A stretch of 64,000 nucleotides of DNA from Marinobacter persicus (GCF_002934325.1 NZ_PTIV01000024.1:1-64000); one strand, 5' to 3'. Shown: positions 43,385 through 53,277, counted from the stretch's first letter. The notes: a model not told the origin generated them from the letters alone. Program-made: numbers and translations.

Positions 43385-44035
43385 ATGACCGGGGATTTGT
43401 TCGAATCAGAAAACGAGCAGCCATGGGCTGAGCCCCGGGGTGAAGGCGTGGTCGTGTTGCGTCGTCTCGCCAGGGCTGACGCGCCCACATTGCTGGATGA
43501 CATTCAAAAGATTGCCCGCCAGGCTGGCTTTCGAAACATGATCACACCGGGTGGGCACGAGATGTCTGCCGCCATGACCTGCGCCGGGGATTGGGGCTGG
43601 GTCACCGACCGGAAGGGCTATCGCTACCAACACGAGGACCCGCAGACAGGGGCACCCTGGCCGGCGATCCCTGAGAGGTTTTCACAGCTTGCAGGGCGCG
43701 CGGCCGAGGAAGCCGGGTTCCCGGGATTCCAGCCAGACGCCTGCCTGATCAACCGCTACGAGCCCGGCGCCAAAATGGGCCTGCATCAGGACCGCGACGA
43801 ACGGGATTTTTCCTGGCCGATTGTTTCGGTATCCCTGGGGCTGCCCATTGTGTTCCAAATGGGTGGCCCAAAACGCAGTGACAAACCCGAGCGGATTTTA
43901 CTGGAGCACGGCGACGTGGTGGTTTGGGGCGGCCCGGCGCGGCTGAACTATCACGGGGTGCTCACTTTGAAGAAGGGGAGTCACCCCCTAACCGGTCCCT
44001 ATCGTTACAACCTGACCTTCCGCAAGGCGGGCTAG
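43385..44035 (+). CDS. alkB: AlkB-type DNA/RNA dealkylase
   Basis: A 216-residue 2-oxoglutarate/Fe(II) dioxygenase. Fe ligands are seen in GLHQDRDE (His and Asp) and NYHGVL (distal His); 2-oxoglutarate is bound by Arg in PYRYNLTFRKA. PDACLINRYEPGAKMG matches the substrate-lid region of E. coli AlkB. It reverses 1-methyladenine and 3-methylcytosine damage. The ATG at 43385 follows GGAGGGGAG; a GTG at 43364 would add seven residues. No ada nearby. Confidence 0.94.
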   Translation: MTGDLFESENEQPWAEPRGEGVVVLRRLARADAPTLLDDIQKIARQAGFRNMITPGGHEMSAAMTCAGDWGWVTDRKGYRYQHEDPQTGAPWPAIPERFSQLAGRAAEEAGFPGFQPDACLINRYEPGAKMGLHQDRDERDFSWPIVSVSLGLPIVFQMGGPKRSDKPERILLEHGDVVVWGGPARLNYHGVLTLKKGSHPLTGPYRYNLTFRKAG

Positions 44036-44050
44036 GCCTGCCATCAATTG

Positions 44051-45331
44051 CTATTGCAGCCAGGCAACCAGCAGTCCGGCGGCCAGTGACAGCACCATTG
44101 GGCCACCCACCATCAGGCCGGTCTGACGGTTCCCGATGCTCCAGGCCATGCCGGACTTCACCAGGTTGTTAACCGCAGCGGCGATGACGATGCCCACCAC
44201 GGCGACGTTCATGGCCAGGTCGTTGTTGGACATGCGGGTGAGGGACAGGGTAATTGCATCCACGTCCGCCACGCCGGAGGTGGCGGCCAGCGCGTAGATG
44301 CCGGCGTCGCCAAAGCTGTTCTTCAGGAACTCACCCAGCAACAGGATGCCGGTCAGCAGGGCGCCGAAAACCAGTGCCGAGGACAGATCCAGCGGGTTCT
44401 GGCTCAGGGGCGGTTGGCTGACCTTTGCCTGCCGGGAATGTTTGCGCCAGATAAAGATGGCGGGACCATAGAGCAGCACCGTCATCACGGCCACCGGCCA
44501 GATCAGGTTGGGCAACAGGGCGGTATTGATGATCAGGCAGTAGATCAGGATTCGGGGAAACATGGTGCCACAGGCAATCAGGATGCCGGCGGCGAACTGA
44601 GGGTTAAAGTCCGGGTTCTTGTCTGCTTGCCGTGAGAAATGCAGGGTCAGGGCGGTGGAGGAACTGAGCCCGGCAAACAGGCTGGTAAAAAGAATGCCTT
44701 TGCGTGTGCCGGCCATGCGGATGGCGAAGTAGCCGACGAAGGAAATCGAGGCAATCATCACCACCATGTACCAGATTTCCCGGGGATTGAGGACACCACC
44801 CGGGCCCATTCCCTGATTGGGCAGCAGTGGCAACATGACCACGGAAATCAGCAGCAGTTTCAGGGCGGCATCCAGTTCATGTGATTGAAGCTTCTGGACC
44901 CAGCCGTGAATTTCGGCCTTGTTATCAAGAATGATGGTTGTGACCACCGCCGCTGCCGTGGCGATGACCGGATCAATGCCAACGGCTATCGCGCCAAAAC
45001 AGAACGTCAGTACCATGCCCACCAGGCCGGTGATGCTGAAATTGCGAATGTGAGCCAGGCGTTCGCTGTAGGCCACTAATCCCATTGCCACCACGCAAAT
45101 CAACAAGACCGGGAACGCCCAGACGGTGATCTCGTCTGCCAGCAGGGCGGAAATGCCGCCCAACAGGCCGATGAGGGAAAAAGTGCGTATGCCCGCGATA
45201 CGTTCACCAGACTTCTGTTCCCGCGCGTCCCAGCCACGTTCAAGGCCAACAAGCGCGCCCAACATCAGGGCGATGGCCAGGTGAAATGTGGTCTGGTGGT
45301 TGGTCAGGAATTGGCTGGCGACGTCGTCCAT
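44051..45331 (-). CDS. MgtC/SapB-DUF4010 membrane protein
   Basis: A 426-residue protein with about twelve membrane helices. The N-terminal part resembles MgtC/SapB (HLAIALMLGALVGLERGWD, GIRTFSLIGLLGGISALL). The C-terminal half is DUF4010 (GVADVDAITLSLTRM..., AVNNLVKSGMAWSIG). Such fusions are widespread; the ion or function is unknown. Convergent with alkB, 15 bases apart. Confidence 0.88.
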   Translation of the reverse strand: MDDVASQFLTNHQTTFHLAIALMLGALVGLERGWDAREQKSGERIAGIRTFSLIGLLGGISALLADEITVWAFPVLLICVVAMGLVAYSERLAHIRNFSITGLVGMVLTFCFGAIAVGIDPVIATAAAVVTTIILDNKAEIHGWVQKLQSHELDAALKLLLISVVMLPLLPNQGMGPGGVLNPREIWYMVVMIASISFVGYFAIRMAGTRKGILFTSLFAGLSSSTALTLHFSRQADKNPDFNPQFAAGILIACGTMFPRILIYCLIINTALLPNLIWPVAVMTVLLYGPAIFIWRKHSRQAKVSQPPLSQNPLDLSSALVFGALLTGILLLGEFLKNSFGDAGIYALAATSGVADVDAITLSLTRMSNNDLAMNVAVVGIVIAAAVNNLVKSGMAWSIGNRQTGLMVGGPMVLSLAAGLLVAWLQ

Positions 45332-45465
45332 GTAAAGAGTCTCCCGGGCTCAAGGGTTCGCAGGTGCTTAAGTTTGCGGCACTATAGAAAAAATGCGCCA
45401 CAACAACGAAATATCATGATTCGGTGCCACAATAACAAGCATAGCGATTCCAAGGCGAGGTGAAG

Positions 45466-46317
45466 ATGTTGCAAGTTGTCTCCTGTATTGATGATTCCCG
45501 GGCCGCACCGGCGGTATGTGACTACGGCGCCTGGGCCAGTCGCCACATGGAAGCGCCTTTGATGCTTCTGCATGTGTTGGATGAGGAGAAGTACCCCTCG
45601 GAGCCGGATCTGGTGGGCAACATTGGCCTTGGCAGCCGCGAACAGCTGCTGGACGAACTGGCGGAGCTGGACCGCAAGCGTGCCAAGCTAGCCCGGGAGC
45701 ATGGGCATCATCTGCTTGATAAGGCAGAGGAGCGCGTCCGGGAAGGCGGAATGACTGACGCCATCAAGCGCCAGCGCCACGGCACCCTGACCGACTCGGT
45801 ACTGGCGCTGGAGAAAGATACCCGCCTGTTTGTCATGGGATTGCACGGGGAAAGCAGCACCGATCGGGACATCCACCCCGGCGGCCAGTTGGAAACGGTT
45901 ATCCGTAGTGCTCACCGGCCGATCCTGCTGGTGCCGGATGAATACTCTGAACCGCGCAGTGCCATGCTGGCGTTTGATGGCAGCGAAACGGCTTTCAAGG
46001 GTGTGGAGCTGATAGCCTCCAGCCCGGTGCTCAAGGGCATGCCGCTGCATCTGGTGATGGTGGGGCCCGACACCGCTGATCGCTGGGAGCAGTTGAAAAA
46101 GGCCGAACGGATGCTGGCCGACCTGGGTGCGGAAATCACCTTAGCGATCCGGGCTGGGGACGTGGAGCCGGCATTGCACGAGTATCAGGACGAAAACGAC
46201 ATCGACATTCTGGTCATGGGGGCTTACGGCCATTCCCGCATTCGCCAATTCCTGGTGGGCAGTACTACGGCGACCATGCTGAAAACCGCGGAAAAGCCCC
46301 TGGTGATCCTGCGTTGA
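45466..46317 (+). CDS. Universal stress protein with two Usp domains
   Basis: A 283-residue tandem Usp protein. The first domain (about 1-150) is degenerate, with MLQVVSCIDDSRAAPAV. The second (about 155-283) keeps the ATP-loop pattern ILVMGAYGHSRIRQFLVGSTT. Resembles the E. coli UspE type. GCGAGG precedes ATG at 45466. The stop overlaps the TTG start of the PLD gene. Confidence 0.88.
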   Translation: MLQVVSCIDDSRAAPAVCDYGAWASRHMEAPLMLLHVLDEEKYPSEPDLVGNIGLGSREQLLDELAELDRKRAKLAREHGHHLLDKAEERVREGGMTDAIKRQRHGTLTDSVLALEKDTRLFVMGLHGESSTDRDIHPGGQLETVIRSAHRPILLVPDEYSEPRSAMLAFDGSETAFKGVELIASSPVLKGMPLHLVMVGPDTADRWEQLKKAERMLADLGAEITLAIRAGDVEPALHEYQDENDIDILVMGAYGHSRIRQFLVGSTTATMLKTAEKPLVILR

Positions 46318-47882
46318 TAAAAGAGATCATTTGCCGTGATCAGTGCTTGGGGCTGCTGCGTATTTTCCCCCTGCTACTGGTTCTGGCCCTGGCAGGGTGT
46401 GCCAGCGGCCTGTCCCCGATGACTCATGAAGCGGGTTTAAAAGGAGTTCCTGTGGCGGATTCTTTCGTGCTGGAACAGCGTCAAAAGCACCTGGAACCTT
46501 ACAGCCCCTATACCGCCTTCAGTCTTTTGAATACTGGGCGGGATGCGTTCCTGGTTCGTGCCGCCCTGATTGAGGCGGCCAGCCATACCATCGATGCCCA
46601 GTATTACATCTGGAATGACGACCCCACCGGCCGTTACCTTGCCGGTCGCCTGATTGCGGCCGCTGACCGGGGCGTGAAGGTTCGGGTACTGCTGGATGAC
46701 ATGAACGCAGCAGGTGACGACGCACTGTTTGCCACCATGGACTCCCACCCCAACATTGAGGTCCGTATTTTCAACCCGGTGCGGCCCCGCAGCGGTGTCG
46801 GCCGGTGGTTTTCTCTCCTGGCCAACTTTGACCGCGTCAACCGCCGGATGCACAACAAAAGCTTTGTGGTGGATGGCGCTGCAGGCATCACGGGTGGCCG
46901 CAATATCGGCGATGAATACTTCGACGAAGACCCCGCAGTGAACGCCCGGGACCGGGATGTGCTGATGTTGGGCCCGCTTATTGGGCCGCTGAGCGACAGC
47001 TTTCTGGCCTACTGGAATAACGGCCGGACCTACCCGGTCAGTCGCCTGTACGAACCGGAGGTGGCCCTGGATGCCGAAGCACGGGCCCGACTGGTGGCAG
47101 AAAGTACGGGCCAGCTGAGCTTTCACGCCCAACCGGCACGCGGACAGCAGGCGGCACAGGCCTTTCTTGAGGGCCGGTTCGAGGCATTGATTCCGGCCCA
47201 GGCTGAGCTGGTGTTCGACCCGCCGCCGGCAGACTTTGAGGCCCCTGCGAACACGCCACAACCCTCTGCGAAGGCATTGTATCGGTTGGCGGCATCGGCC
47301 GAGTCGGAGATTCTGATCGAGTCCGCCTACCTCATCCTGACGGACGATCAGTTGGACCTAACCCATGGTTTTGGCAACGACGAGCTCTCCGTGGTGGCTT
47401 TCACCAATTCCCTGGTCACCAACGACTTGGTGACAAACCATTCCGGCTACGCCCGGTGGCGTGAGGAAATGCTGCGCCAGGGCATGGAGTTGTACGAGCT
47501 GCGCCCGGATGCCCAGGGCTGCCGCAACTGGATTGTGGAGAACGGCGCCTGTGGCGGGCAGGGGCTGACCCTGCACTCAAAGGCCGTGGTATTTGATCGG
47601 GAAACCCTGTTCATTGGCTCGTTGAACGTGAACCTGCGGTCGATTTACCTGAACGGGGAAACCGTACTCATTATCCACAGCCCCGAGCTGGCCCAGGCTG
47701 TCGCCAGTGATATCCAAGAGGCGATTGAGCCGCAAAACAGTTGGCACGTGCGCCTGAATAACAGCGGTGATCTGGTCTGGCAAGCCAATGAGTTGACGTT
47801 TGATCATGAACCCAGGGCCGGGTTCTGGTTGCGGACCACCTCGAGGGTGCTGTCCTGGCTGCCGATTGAGAAGTACCTTTAA
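46314..47882 (+). CDS. Phospholipase D-family lipoprotein, ClsC-like
   Basis: A 522-residue lipoprotein: signal peptide ending LALAGC, then two HKD motifs, RMHNKSFVVDG (about 180) and LHSKAVVFDRETLFIGSLN (about 420). The overall plan resembles YmdC/ClsC, which makes cardiolipin from PG and PE. A membrane-tethered enzyme with the active site in the periplasm is predicted. The start is TTG at 46314, inside the end of the Usp gene (TTGA); no better in-frame start keeps the whole signal peptide. Confidence 0.88.
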   Translation: MIKEIICRDQCLGLLRIFPLLLVLALAGCASGLSPMTHEAGLKGVPVADSFVLEQRQKHLEPYSPYTAFSLLNTGRDAFLVRAALIEAASHTIDAQYYIWNDDPTGRYLAGRLIAAADRGVKVRVLLDDMNAAGDDALFATMDSHPNIEVRIFNPVRPRSGVGRWFSLLANFDRVNRRMHNKSFVVDGAAGITGGRNIGDEYFDEDPAVNARDRDVLMLGPLIGPLSDSFLAYWNNGRTYPVSRLYEPEVALDAEARARLVAESTGQLSFHAQPARGQQAAQAFLEGRFEALIPAQAELVFDPPPADFEAPANTPQPSAKALYRLAASAESEILIESAYLILTDDQLDLTHGFGNDELSVVAFTNSLVTNDLVTNHSGYARWREEMLRQGMELYELRPDAQGCRNWIVENGACGGQGLTLHSKAVVFDRETLFIGSLNVNLRSIYLNGETVLIIHSPELAQAVASDIQEAIEPQNSWHVRLNNSGDLVWQANELTFDHEPRAGFWLRTTSRVLSWLPIEKYL

Positions 47883-47891
47883 GCCACGGCT

Positions 47892-49085
47892 TCAGGCCTC
47901 GTTGCCCGCCGCCACACCCGAAGCCCAGGCCCATTGGAAGTTATGGCCACCCAGGTGGCCGGTAACGTCCACCACTTCCCCGATGAAGAACAGGTTGGGG
48001 CGCTCTTTCACCGCCATGGTTTTTGATGACAGCTGGCGGGTGTCCACGCCGCCCAGGGTGACCTCGGCGGTCCGGTAACCTTCGGTGCCGGCGGGTTTGA
48101 TAGTCCAGTCCCCCAGGGTGTGGGCCACCTGTTCAATGTCGGCGTTCCGGCACTCCTGCAACGGCCCCTGCCAGCCCTGTAGCTCGTTGAAGGCCTGGGC
48201 GAAGCGCTTTGGTAGGTGCTGGTTGAGGTACTGCGCGAGGGTGGACTGTGGTTTGTCCTTGCGCAGGGCCAGCAGGTCCTCCTGGATTTTCTGCGCTGGC
48301 AGCAGGTTGATGTGTACCTCATCCCCGGGCTGCCAGTAGCTGGACACCTGCAGCATGGCCGGGCCACTCAGGCCTCGGTGGGTGACCAGCATGGGCTCCC
48401 GGAAATGGTGCTCGTGGCAGTGGGCATCCACTGGGCAACTGACACCGGACAGCGGGGCCAGTTGCTGCTTGAGCTCCGGGTGCAGGGTGAATGGCACCAG
48501 CCCGGCGCGGGTGGGCAACACCTCAAGGCCAAACTGTCTGGCAATGTCGTAACCAAAGCCGGTCGCGCCCATGGTGGGGATCGACAGGCCGCCGGTGGCC
48601 ACCACTAACGATTCGCAGGTCAGTTCGCCAGCGCTGGTGGCGAGGCGATAGCCGTCTTCGTTTTCGGTGACCTTGTTGACTGAGGTCTCCATGCGGACCT
48701 CCGCGCAAGCCCATTCGCATTCGGTCAGCAATACGTTCAGCACATCCTTGGCGCTGTCCCGGCAAAACAGTTGCCCGGGTGCTTTCTCCTCGTATTCCAC
48801 CCCGTGGCGGTCCATCAGCTCGACAAAATCCTGCGGCGTGTAACGCTTCAAGGCGGAGATGCAGTAGTGCGGGTTGCCCGACAGGAAATTCGCCGGCGTA
48901 CTGTTCAGGTTGGTGAAGTTACAGCGCCCGCCGCCGGACATCAGGATTTTCTTGCCGGGTTTGTTGGCATGATCCAGCACCAGCACGCGCCGGCCCCGGT
49001 AACCGGCTGTGGCTGCACACATCAGCCCGGCGGCGCCGGCGCCGATGATGATGACGTCGTAGGTGTTGGAGGAGGTCGCCATCAT
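47892..49085 (-). CDS. BaiN/HI0933-type FAD-dependent oxidoreductase
   Basis: A 397-residue flavoprotein. FAD Rossmann motif YDVIIIGAGAAGLMCAATAG at the N-terminus, KKILMSGGGRCNFTN (family signature), and a C-terminal GEVVDVTGHLGGHNFQWAWA. This is the YhiN/RdsA/BaiN family, of unclear physiological substrate. Two ATGs in tandem start it. Convergent with the PLD gene. Confidence 0.9.
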   Translation of the reverse strand: MMATSSNTYDVIIIGAGAAGLMCAATAGYRGRRVLVLDHANKPGKKILMSGGGRCNFTNLNSTPANFLSGNPHYCISALKRYTPQDFVELMDRHGVEYEEKAPGQLFCRDSAKDVLNVLLTECEWACAEVRMETSVNKVTENEDGYRLATSAGELTCESLVVATGGLSIPTMGATGFGYDIARQFGLEVLPTRAGLVPFTLHPELKQQLAPLSGVSCPVDAHCHEHHFREPMLVTHRGLSGPAMLQVSSYWQPGDEVHINLLPAQKIQEDLLALRKDKPQSTLAQYLNQHLPKRFAQAFNELQGWQGPLQECRNADIEQVAHTLGDWTIKPAGTEGYRTAEVTLGGVDTRQLSSKTMAVKERPNLFFIGEVVDVTGHLGGHNFQWAWASGVAAGNEA

Positions 49086-49733
49086 TTATTGTTTTCGGAG
49101 ATTCAACGGATTCAGCAATCCGGCCGCAATGGCCAGTCCGGTCACATCCGGTAGGCGGTCCGCGCCCAGGCGCTTCATGACCCGTGCCCGGTAAAGGTCA
49201 ATGGTCTTGACGCTGACGCCGAGCTGATCGGCAATCTCGCGGCTGGTGTAACCCTGGGCCAGTGGCAGGAATACGTCTCTTTCGCGGCGGGTGAGCGTGT
49301 CGAGCAGTTCGTCGGTACTGGCGTCCGGTTGAAGCGGACGACCGTTCTGGTGCTCCTGCAGCGCCTGTTGGACGCTGTCCAGCAATAACTGCTGATTGAA
49401 CGGTTTTTCGATGAAATCGAAGGCGCCGGATTTGAACGCCCGAACCACGATCGGTACGTCCGCATGGCCCGAGACAAAAATGATGGGGATGTTCAGGTTG
49501 CGCTTCTGCATTTCCTCCTGAACGTTCAGGCCACCAAGGCCGGGCATGCGCACATCCAGGACCACGCAGCCGACGTTGGTGTCGTTCACGGTGTCCAGAA
49601 ACCGCCGGCCATCGCTGAAGGCCTGAACGGTCAGGCCCACGGATTCCAGTAACCATTGGGTGGATTCGAGCATGCCGGCGTCGTCGTCCACCACGCATAC
49701 GGTGGCCGACTGGCTGTTGGCTGAATCAGTCAT
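49086..49733 (-). CDS. FixJ/NarL-type response regulator
   Basis: A 215-residue regulator: receiver with CVVDDDAGMLESTQWL, phospho-acceptor Asp in CVVLDVRMPGLGG, then a LuxR-type helix-turn-helix LTRRERDVFLPLAQGYTSRE (about 142) with IADQLGVSVKTIDLYRARVM. Similar to FixJ, StyR and TodT. Its start overlaps the end of the kinase gene by eight bases, so the two form a two-component system. The targets are unknown; the acyl-CoA synthetase is divergent beyond the kinase. Confidence 0.92.
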   Translation of the reverse strand: MTDSANSQSATVCVVDDDAGMLESTQWLLESVGLTVQAFSDGRRFLDTVNDTNVGCVVLDVRMPGLGGLNVQEEMQKRNLNIPIIFVSGHADVPIVVRAFKSGAFDFIEKPFNQQLLLDSVQQALQEHQNGRPLQPDASTDELLDTLTRRERDVFLPLAQGYTSREIADQLGVSVKTIDLYRARVMKRLGADRLPDVTGLAIAAGLLNPLNLRKQ

Positions 49734-51231
49734 CGGGGCAGTTCTCCATACTTGCGGGCGTGTTTCGTTGTGTGTTCGCCGGGAATCGGCAGGTCAGGGT
49801 CAGGCCGCCGGTGCTGGCGGGGATTGCGTCCAGAAACCCGCCAAAGTCTTCGATGATCGAACGGCTCATGGACAGCCCCAGGCCCAGGCCCTGGGGTTTG
49901 CTGGTGTAGAAGGGCTGGAACATCTGGCGGATGGCTTCTTCGCTCAGGCCCATGCCCTCATCGGTGACTTCCAGGAGGACTTCCTGATCGTCGTTCACCC
50001 GTGTGGTGATGATGACATTGGCCAGTTCCGCCTGAATCTTGCTGCCGTTCTGGCGGGCTTCCACGCTGGCATCAATGGCATTACGGATCAGGTTGATCAG
50101 AACCTGCTCCAGCAGCACCGGGTCGGCGGTGACGATGGGCTGGCTGTCGGTCAGGCTTTCAACAATGCGTACGCGCTTTTTTTCCGCTTCCCATTGGCAC
50201 AGACGGGCCACGTTGCCAGCCACCTCGTTAACGGCAATGGGCGCCATGCGTTTTTGGCCCTTGCGCAGGAAGGCCCGCAGGCGCTTGATCACTTCCGAGG
50301 CACGGTTGGCGTGGTGCACGATCTTTTCCAGTCCGTCTTCCACTTTCGCCAGTCTGGCCGGTTGGTGCTCGGCGCCCTGCAGGAACCGTTGGCTGGCGCT
50401 GGCGAAGTTCACAATGGAAGCCAGCGGCTGGTTCATTTCATGGGCCACGCTGGAAGCCAGTTCACCGAGGGTGGCCAGCCGGGTGGTGTGGGCCAGTTCC
50501 TCTGCCAGCAATCGGTTTTTCTCTTCCGAGGCCACCCGGGAGGTGATGTCGCGCGACACGCTGATCACCTCCACCACCGCCCCGGTGTAGGTTTCGCGAA
50601 TGGCCCGGCTGGAGATTTCCAGATGCCGGTCCTTGCCATCGGCATGGGCGATTTTCAGGGTGAGGGTGGCGTAGCCCTCCTCACGCAGTTTGTGATGCGC
50701 TTCGGCCAGCTTCTCGGCGGCCTGCTCGGTGGCAAAAACCTCTTCCAGCGTCTTACCGCGCAGGGCTTCCGGGCGGTAGCCAAGTAGTTGCCAGGAGGCC
50801 GGGGTGGCGTCGATAAAACGGCCATCCGGTGCGTGGCGGGAAATCAGGTCGGTGGTGTTTTCGGTGATCAGACGGTAGAGGCGGTTGGAGCGCTGGGCCT
50901 GTTCGCGCAGCCGGATATCCTTGGTGGCTTCCCGGCCCCGGGCCACAACCTGCTGGTTGTCGGTGTCGGGAATGAAGCACCAGACACAGTATCGATCCCC
51001 AAAGCTGGATTCCACGTCCTCAATCGCCCGGTTCTGTGTAAGAGCGGCGCGGATCAGGTGCACGGTGTTAACGGGCAAGAGGGCTTCCGGCGAGGTGATG
51101 TCGGCGTCCGCCATCAGTTCGTTGGTGGACTGCGTAGACGCGAGTACCTGCCCCCGTTGATCCAGAATCAGCGTGGGCTGGGGGTCGTTGGGTAGCAACT
51201 GGCTGGTGTGAGGGTGCTTAGTGGTACTCAT
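49726..51231 (-). CDS. PAS-containing sensor histidine kinase
   Basis: A 501-residue soluble kinase with two PAS regions (about 15-115, weak, and 125-245, with SRHAPDGRFIDATPASWQLL and EVISVSRDITSRVAS). The H-box is SVAHEMNQPLASIVNFA, with N-box LINLIRNAIDASVE and G-box EVTDEGMGLSEEA. No membrane helices. It matches FixL/StyS-type kinases that work with FixJ-type regulators. Signal not known; no obvious haem-binding His was identified. Confidence 0.9.
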   Translation of the reverse strand: MSTTKHPHTSQLLPNDPQPTLILDQRGQVLASTQSTNELMADADITSPEALLPVNTVHLIRAALTQNRAIEDVESSFGDRYCVWCFIPDTDNQQVVARGREATKDIRLREQAQRSNRLYRLITENTTDLISRHAPDGRFIDATPASWQLLGYRPEALRGKTLEEVFATEQAAEKLAEAHHKLREEGYATLTLKIAHADGKDRHLEISSRAIRETYTGAVVEVISVSRDITSRVASEEKNRLLAEELAHTTRLATLGELASSVAHEMNQPLASIVNFASASQRFLQGAEHQPARLAKVEDGLEKIVHHANRASEVIKRLRAFLRKGQKRMAPIAVNEVAGNVARLCQWEAEKKRVRIVESLTDSQPIVTADPVLLEQVLINLIRNAIDASVEARQNGSKIQAELANVIITTRVNDDQEVLLEVTDEGMGLSEEAIRQMFQPFYTSKPQGLGLGLSMSRSIIEDFGGFLDAIPASTGGLTLTCRFPANTQRNTPASMENCPDD

Positions 51232-51323
51232 GAAGCCCTTTGCTGGTTCCTCGTAAGAATTAGAGCGCTTTTATGGTATCGTTCCGGGCGCTCATCGTTC
51301 GGCACGTATATAGTATACCTGCT

Positions 51324-51588
51324 AGTGTCCCGTCTGGTTAATTCGCTGACCTAATGAGCCACTGAGAGCGCTGAGAGCAAGGCGTGCTAATGAAGGTATG
51401 GTGGCCCCATATCGAATTAGCGCAACGCGGCTATCAGCGCTCTCAGTGGCTCCCGAAGGGCGTAGCTCTGGGATTCCTGGCCGGTGTTGCCAGCGCTTGA
51501 TGTGGAACCACCACACCAGCACACTGGCGCCTTGGCCAGAAATCCCAGAGCTACGCAGTAGATCAGCGAATTAACCAGACGGGACACT
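51324..51588. mobile_element. MITE-like element with 26-bp perfect terminal inverted repeats
   Basis: The ends (51324-51349 and 51563-51588; AGTGTCCCGTCTGGTTAATT followed by CGCTGA) are perfect inverted repeats. Within are two more inverted pairs: GAGCCACTGAGAGCGCTGA (51356-51374) with its complement near 51435-51453, and GTAGCTCTGGGATT near 51463 with AATCCCAGAGCTAC near 51541. There is no transposase frame. It fills most of the 413-base gap between the kinase and the acyl-CoA synthetase. No clean target duplication was seen. Confidence 0.82.
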
Positions 51589-51644
51589 GGCCTAACTGCA
51601 GAATTGCTTCCTCGAAACCATAGCCCGGCCAGAGAGTTTTCGTT

Positions 51645-53273
51645 GTGACATCCATTTATGACCAGGATCTGGAGCCCAGCAGCGCCAATTACGCGGTCCA
51701 GTCTCCCGTTGACTTCATTGAGCGTACAGCGAGTGTGTATCCGGACCATCCCTCGATTATTCACGGGGCCATCCGGTATACCTGGGCCGAAACTGGCCGG
51801 CGTTGCCGGCGGCTGGCCTCGGCACTGAATGGCCGGGGTATCGGCCGTGGCGATACCGTGGCGGTGATGCTGCCCAACATTCCCGCCATGGTGGAATGCC
51901 ATTTTGGTATTCCCATGGCCGGGGCCGTACTCAACGCATTGAACGTTCGCCTGGACGCCGCCGCCATCGCCTACATGCTGGAGCATAGTGAAGTCTCGGT
52001 GGTGATTGCTGACCGGGAATACGGTGACGTGATTCGGGATGCCGTTGAACGCCTGGAGCGCAAGCCCCTGGTGATTGATGTGAACGACCCGGAATACGGC
52101 GAAGGGGAGCCGGTGAGTGAGCTGGATTACGAGGCCTTTTTGCTGGAGGGTGATCCACAGGCCCACTGGCAGTTCCCGTCTGATGAATGGGACGCCATTT
52201 CCCTGAACTACACCTCCGGCACCACCGGTAACCCCAAGGGCGTGGTGTATCACCATCGTGGCGCCTATTTGCAGGCTTTGGGGAACCAGGCGGCCTGGTC
52301 CATGGGCATGCACCCGGTGTACCTCTGGACGCTGCCGATGTTCCACTGCAATGGCTGGTGCTTCCCCTGGACGATCACCGCCATGGCCGGCACGCACATC
52401 TGCCTTCGTCGGGTGGACCCGGAGAAGGTGCTACAGCTGATCCGCCGGCATCAGGTAACGCACTTGTGCGGAGCGCCCATTGTGCTGAACGCACTGCTCA
52501 ATGCCTCGGCGGAAGCCAAGGCCGAACTGAACCACGAAGTGAACGCACTGACCGGGGGTGCCGCGCCGCCGGCGCCGCTCATCCAGGGCATCGAGGAAAT
52601 GGGCGTGCGGGTGACCCACGCCTATGGCCTGACCGAGGTGTATGGCCTGGTGACTCTATGTGCGTGGAAGCCCGAATGGGATGCGCTGCCGGTTCATGAC
52701 CGGGCCAGGCTCAAGGCCCGCCAGGGGGTTCGTTACCAGACCCTGGCAGGCACCATGGTGGCCGAACCCAGAACCATGAAGCCCGTGCCCAAGGACGGTA
52801 AGACGCTGGGCGAGATTTTCTTGCGTGGCAACACCGTGATGAAGGGGTATCTGAAGAATCCCAAAGCCACCGCCGAGGCGTTCCGGGGTGGGTGGTTCCA
52901 TACCGGGGATCTGGCGGTCTGGCACGAAGACGGTTACATGGAAATCCGGGACCGTCTGAAAGACATCATCATTTCCGGGGGCGAGAACATTTCCACCATT
53001 GAGGTGGAGGACGCGCTGTACCGGCATCCGGCAGTGCTGGAGGCGGCCGTGGTGGCTGGGCCAGACGAGAAATGGGGCGAAGTGCCCTGTGCGTTTGTGA
53101 CGCTCAAGCCGGAAGCGGATGAGGTAACCGAGGACGAGATTATCGCTTTCTGTCGGCAGCACCTTGCGGTGTTCAAGGTTCCGGGGAAGGTGATCTTTAC
53201 GCGCTTGCCGAAGACCTCAACCGGGAAAATCCGGAAGTTTGTGCTGCGTAATCAGGCGAAGGAAATGCAGTAA
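51645..53273 (+). CDS. Acyl-CoA synthetase (AMP-binding)
   Basis: A 542-residue adenylate-forming enzyme: LNYTSGTTGNPKGVVYHHRG (P-loop), HAYGLTEVYG, WFHTGDLAVWHEDGYMEIRD, and C-terminal GGENISTIEVEDALYRHP and PKTSTGKIRKF (catalytic Lys). Close to medium- or short-chain acyl-CoA synthetases of the AlkK/FadD group, so it activates fatty acids for beta-oxidation; the chain length is not deducible. GTG start. The MITE lies immediately upstream and may have displaced its original promoter. Confidence 0.9.
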   Translation: MTSIYDQDLEPSSANYAVQSPVDFIERTASVYPDHPSIIHGAIRYTWAETGRRCRRLASALNGRGIGRGDTVAVMLPNIPAMVECHFGIPMAGAVLNALNVRLDAAAIAYMLEHSEVSVVIADREYGDVIRDAVERLERKPLVIDVNDPEYGEGEPVSELDYEAFLLEGDPQAHWQFPSDEWDAISLNYTSGTTGNPKGVVYHHRGAYLQALGNQAAWSMGMHPVYLWTLPMFHCNGWCFPWTITAMAGTHICLRRVDPEKVLQLIRRHQVTHLCGAPIVLNALLNASAEAKAELNHEVNALTGGAAPPAPLIQGIEEMGVRVTHAYGLTEVYGLVTLCAWKPEWDALPVHDRARLKARQGVRYQTLAGTMVAEPRTMKPVPKDGKTLGEIFLRGNTVMKGYLKNPKATAEAFRGGWFHTGDLAVWHEDGYMEIRDRLKDIIISGGENISTIEVEDALYRHPAVLEAAVVAGPDEKWGEVPCAFVTLKPEADEVTEDEIIAFCRQHLAVFKVPGKVIFTRLPKTSTGKIRKFVLRNQAKEMQ

Positions 53274-53277
53274 GCGA

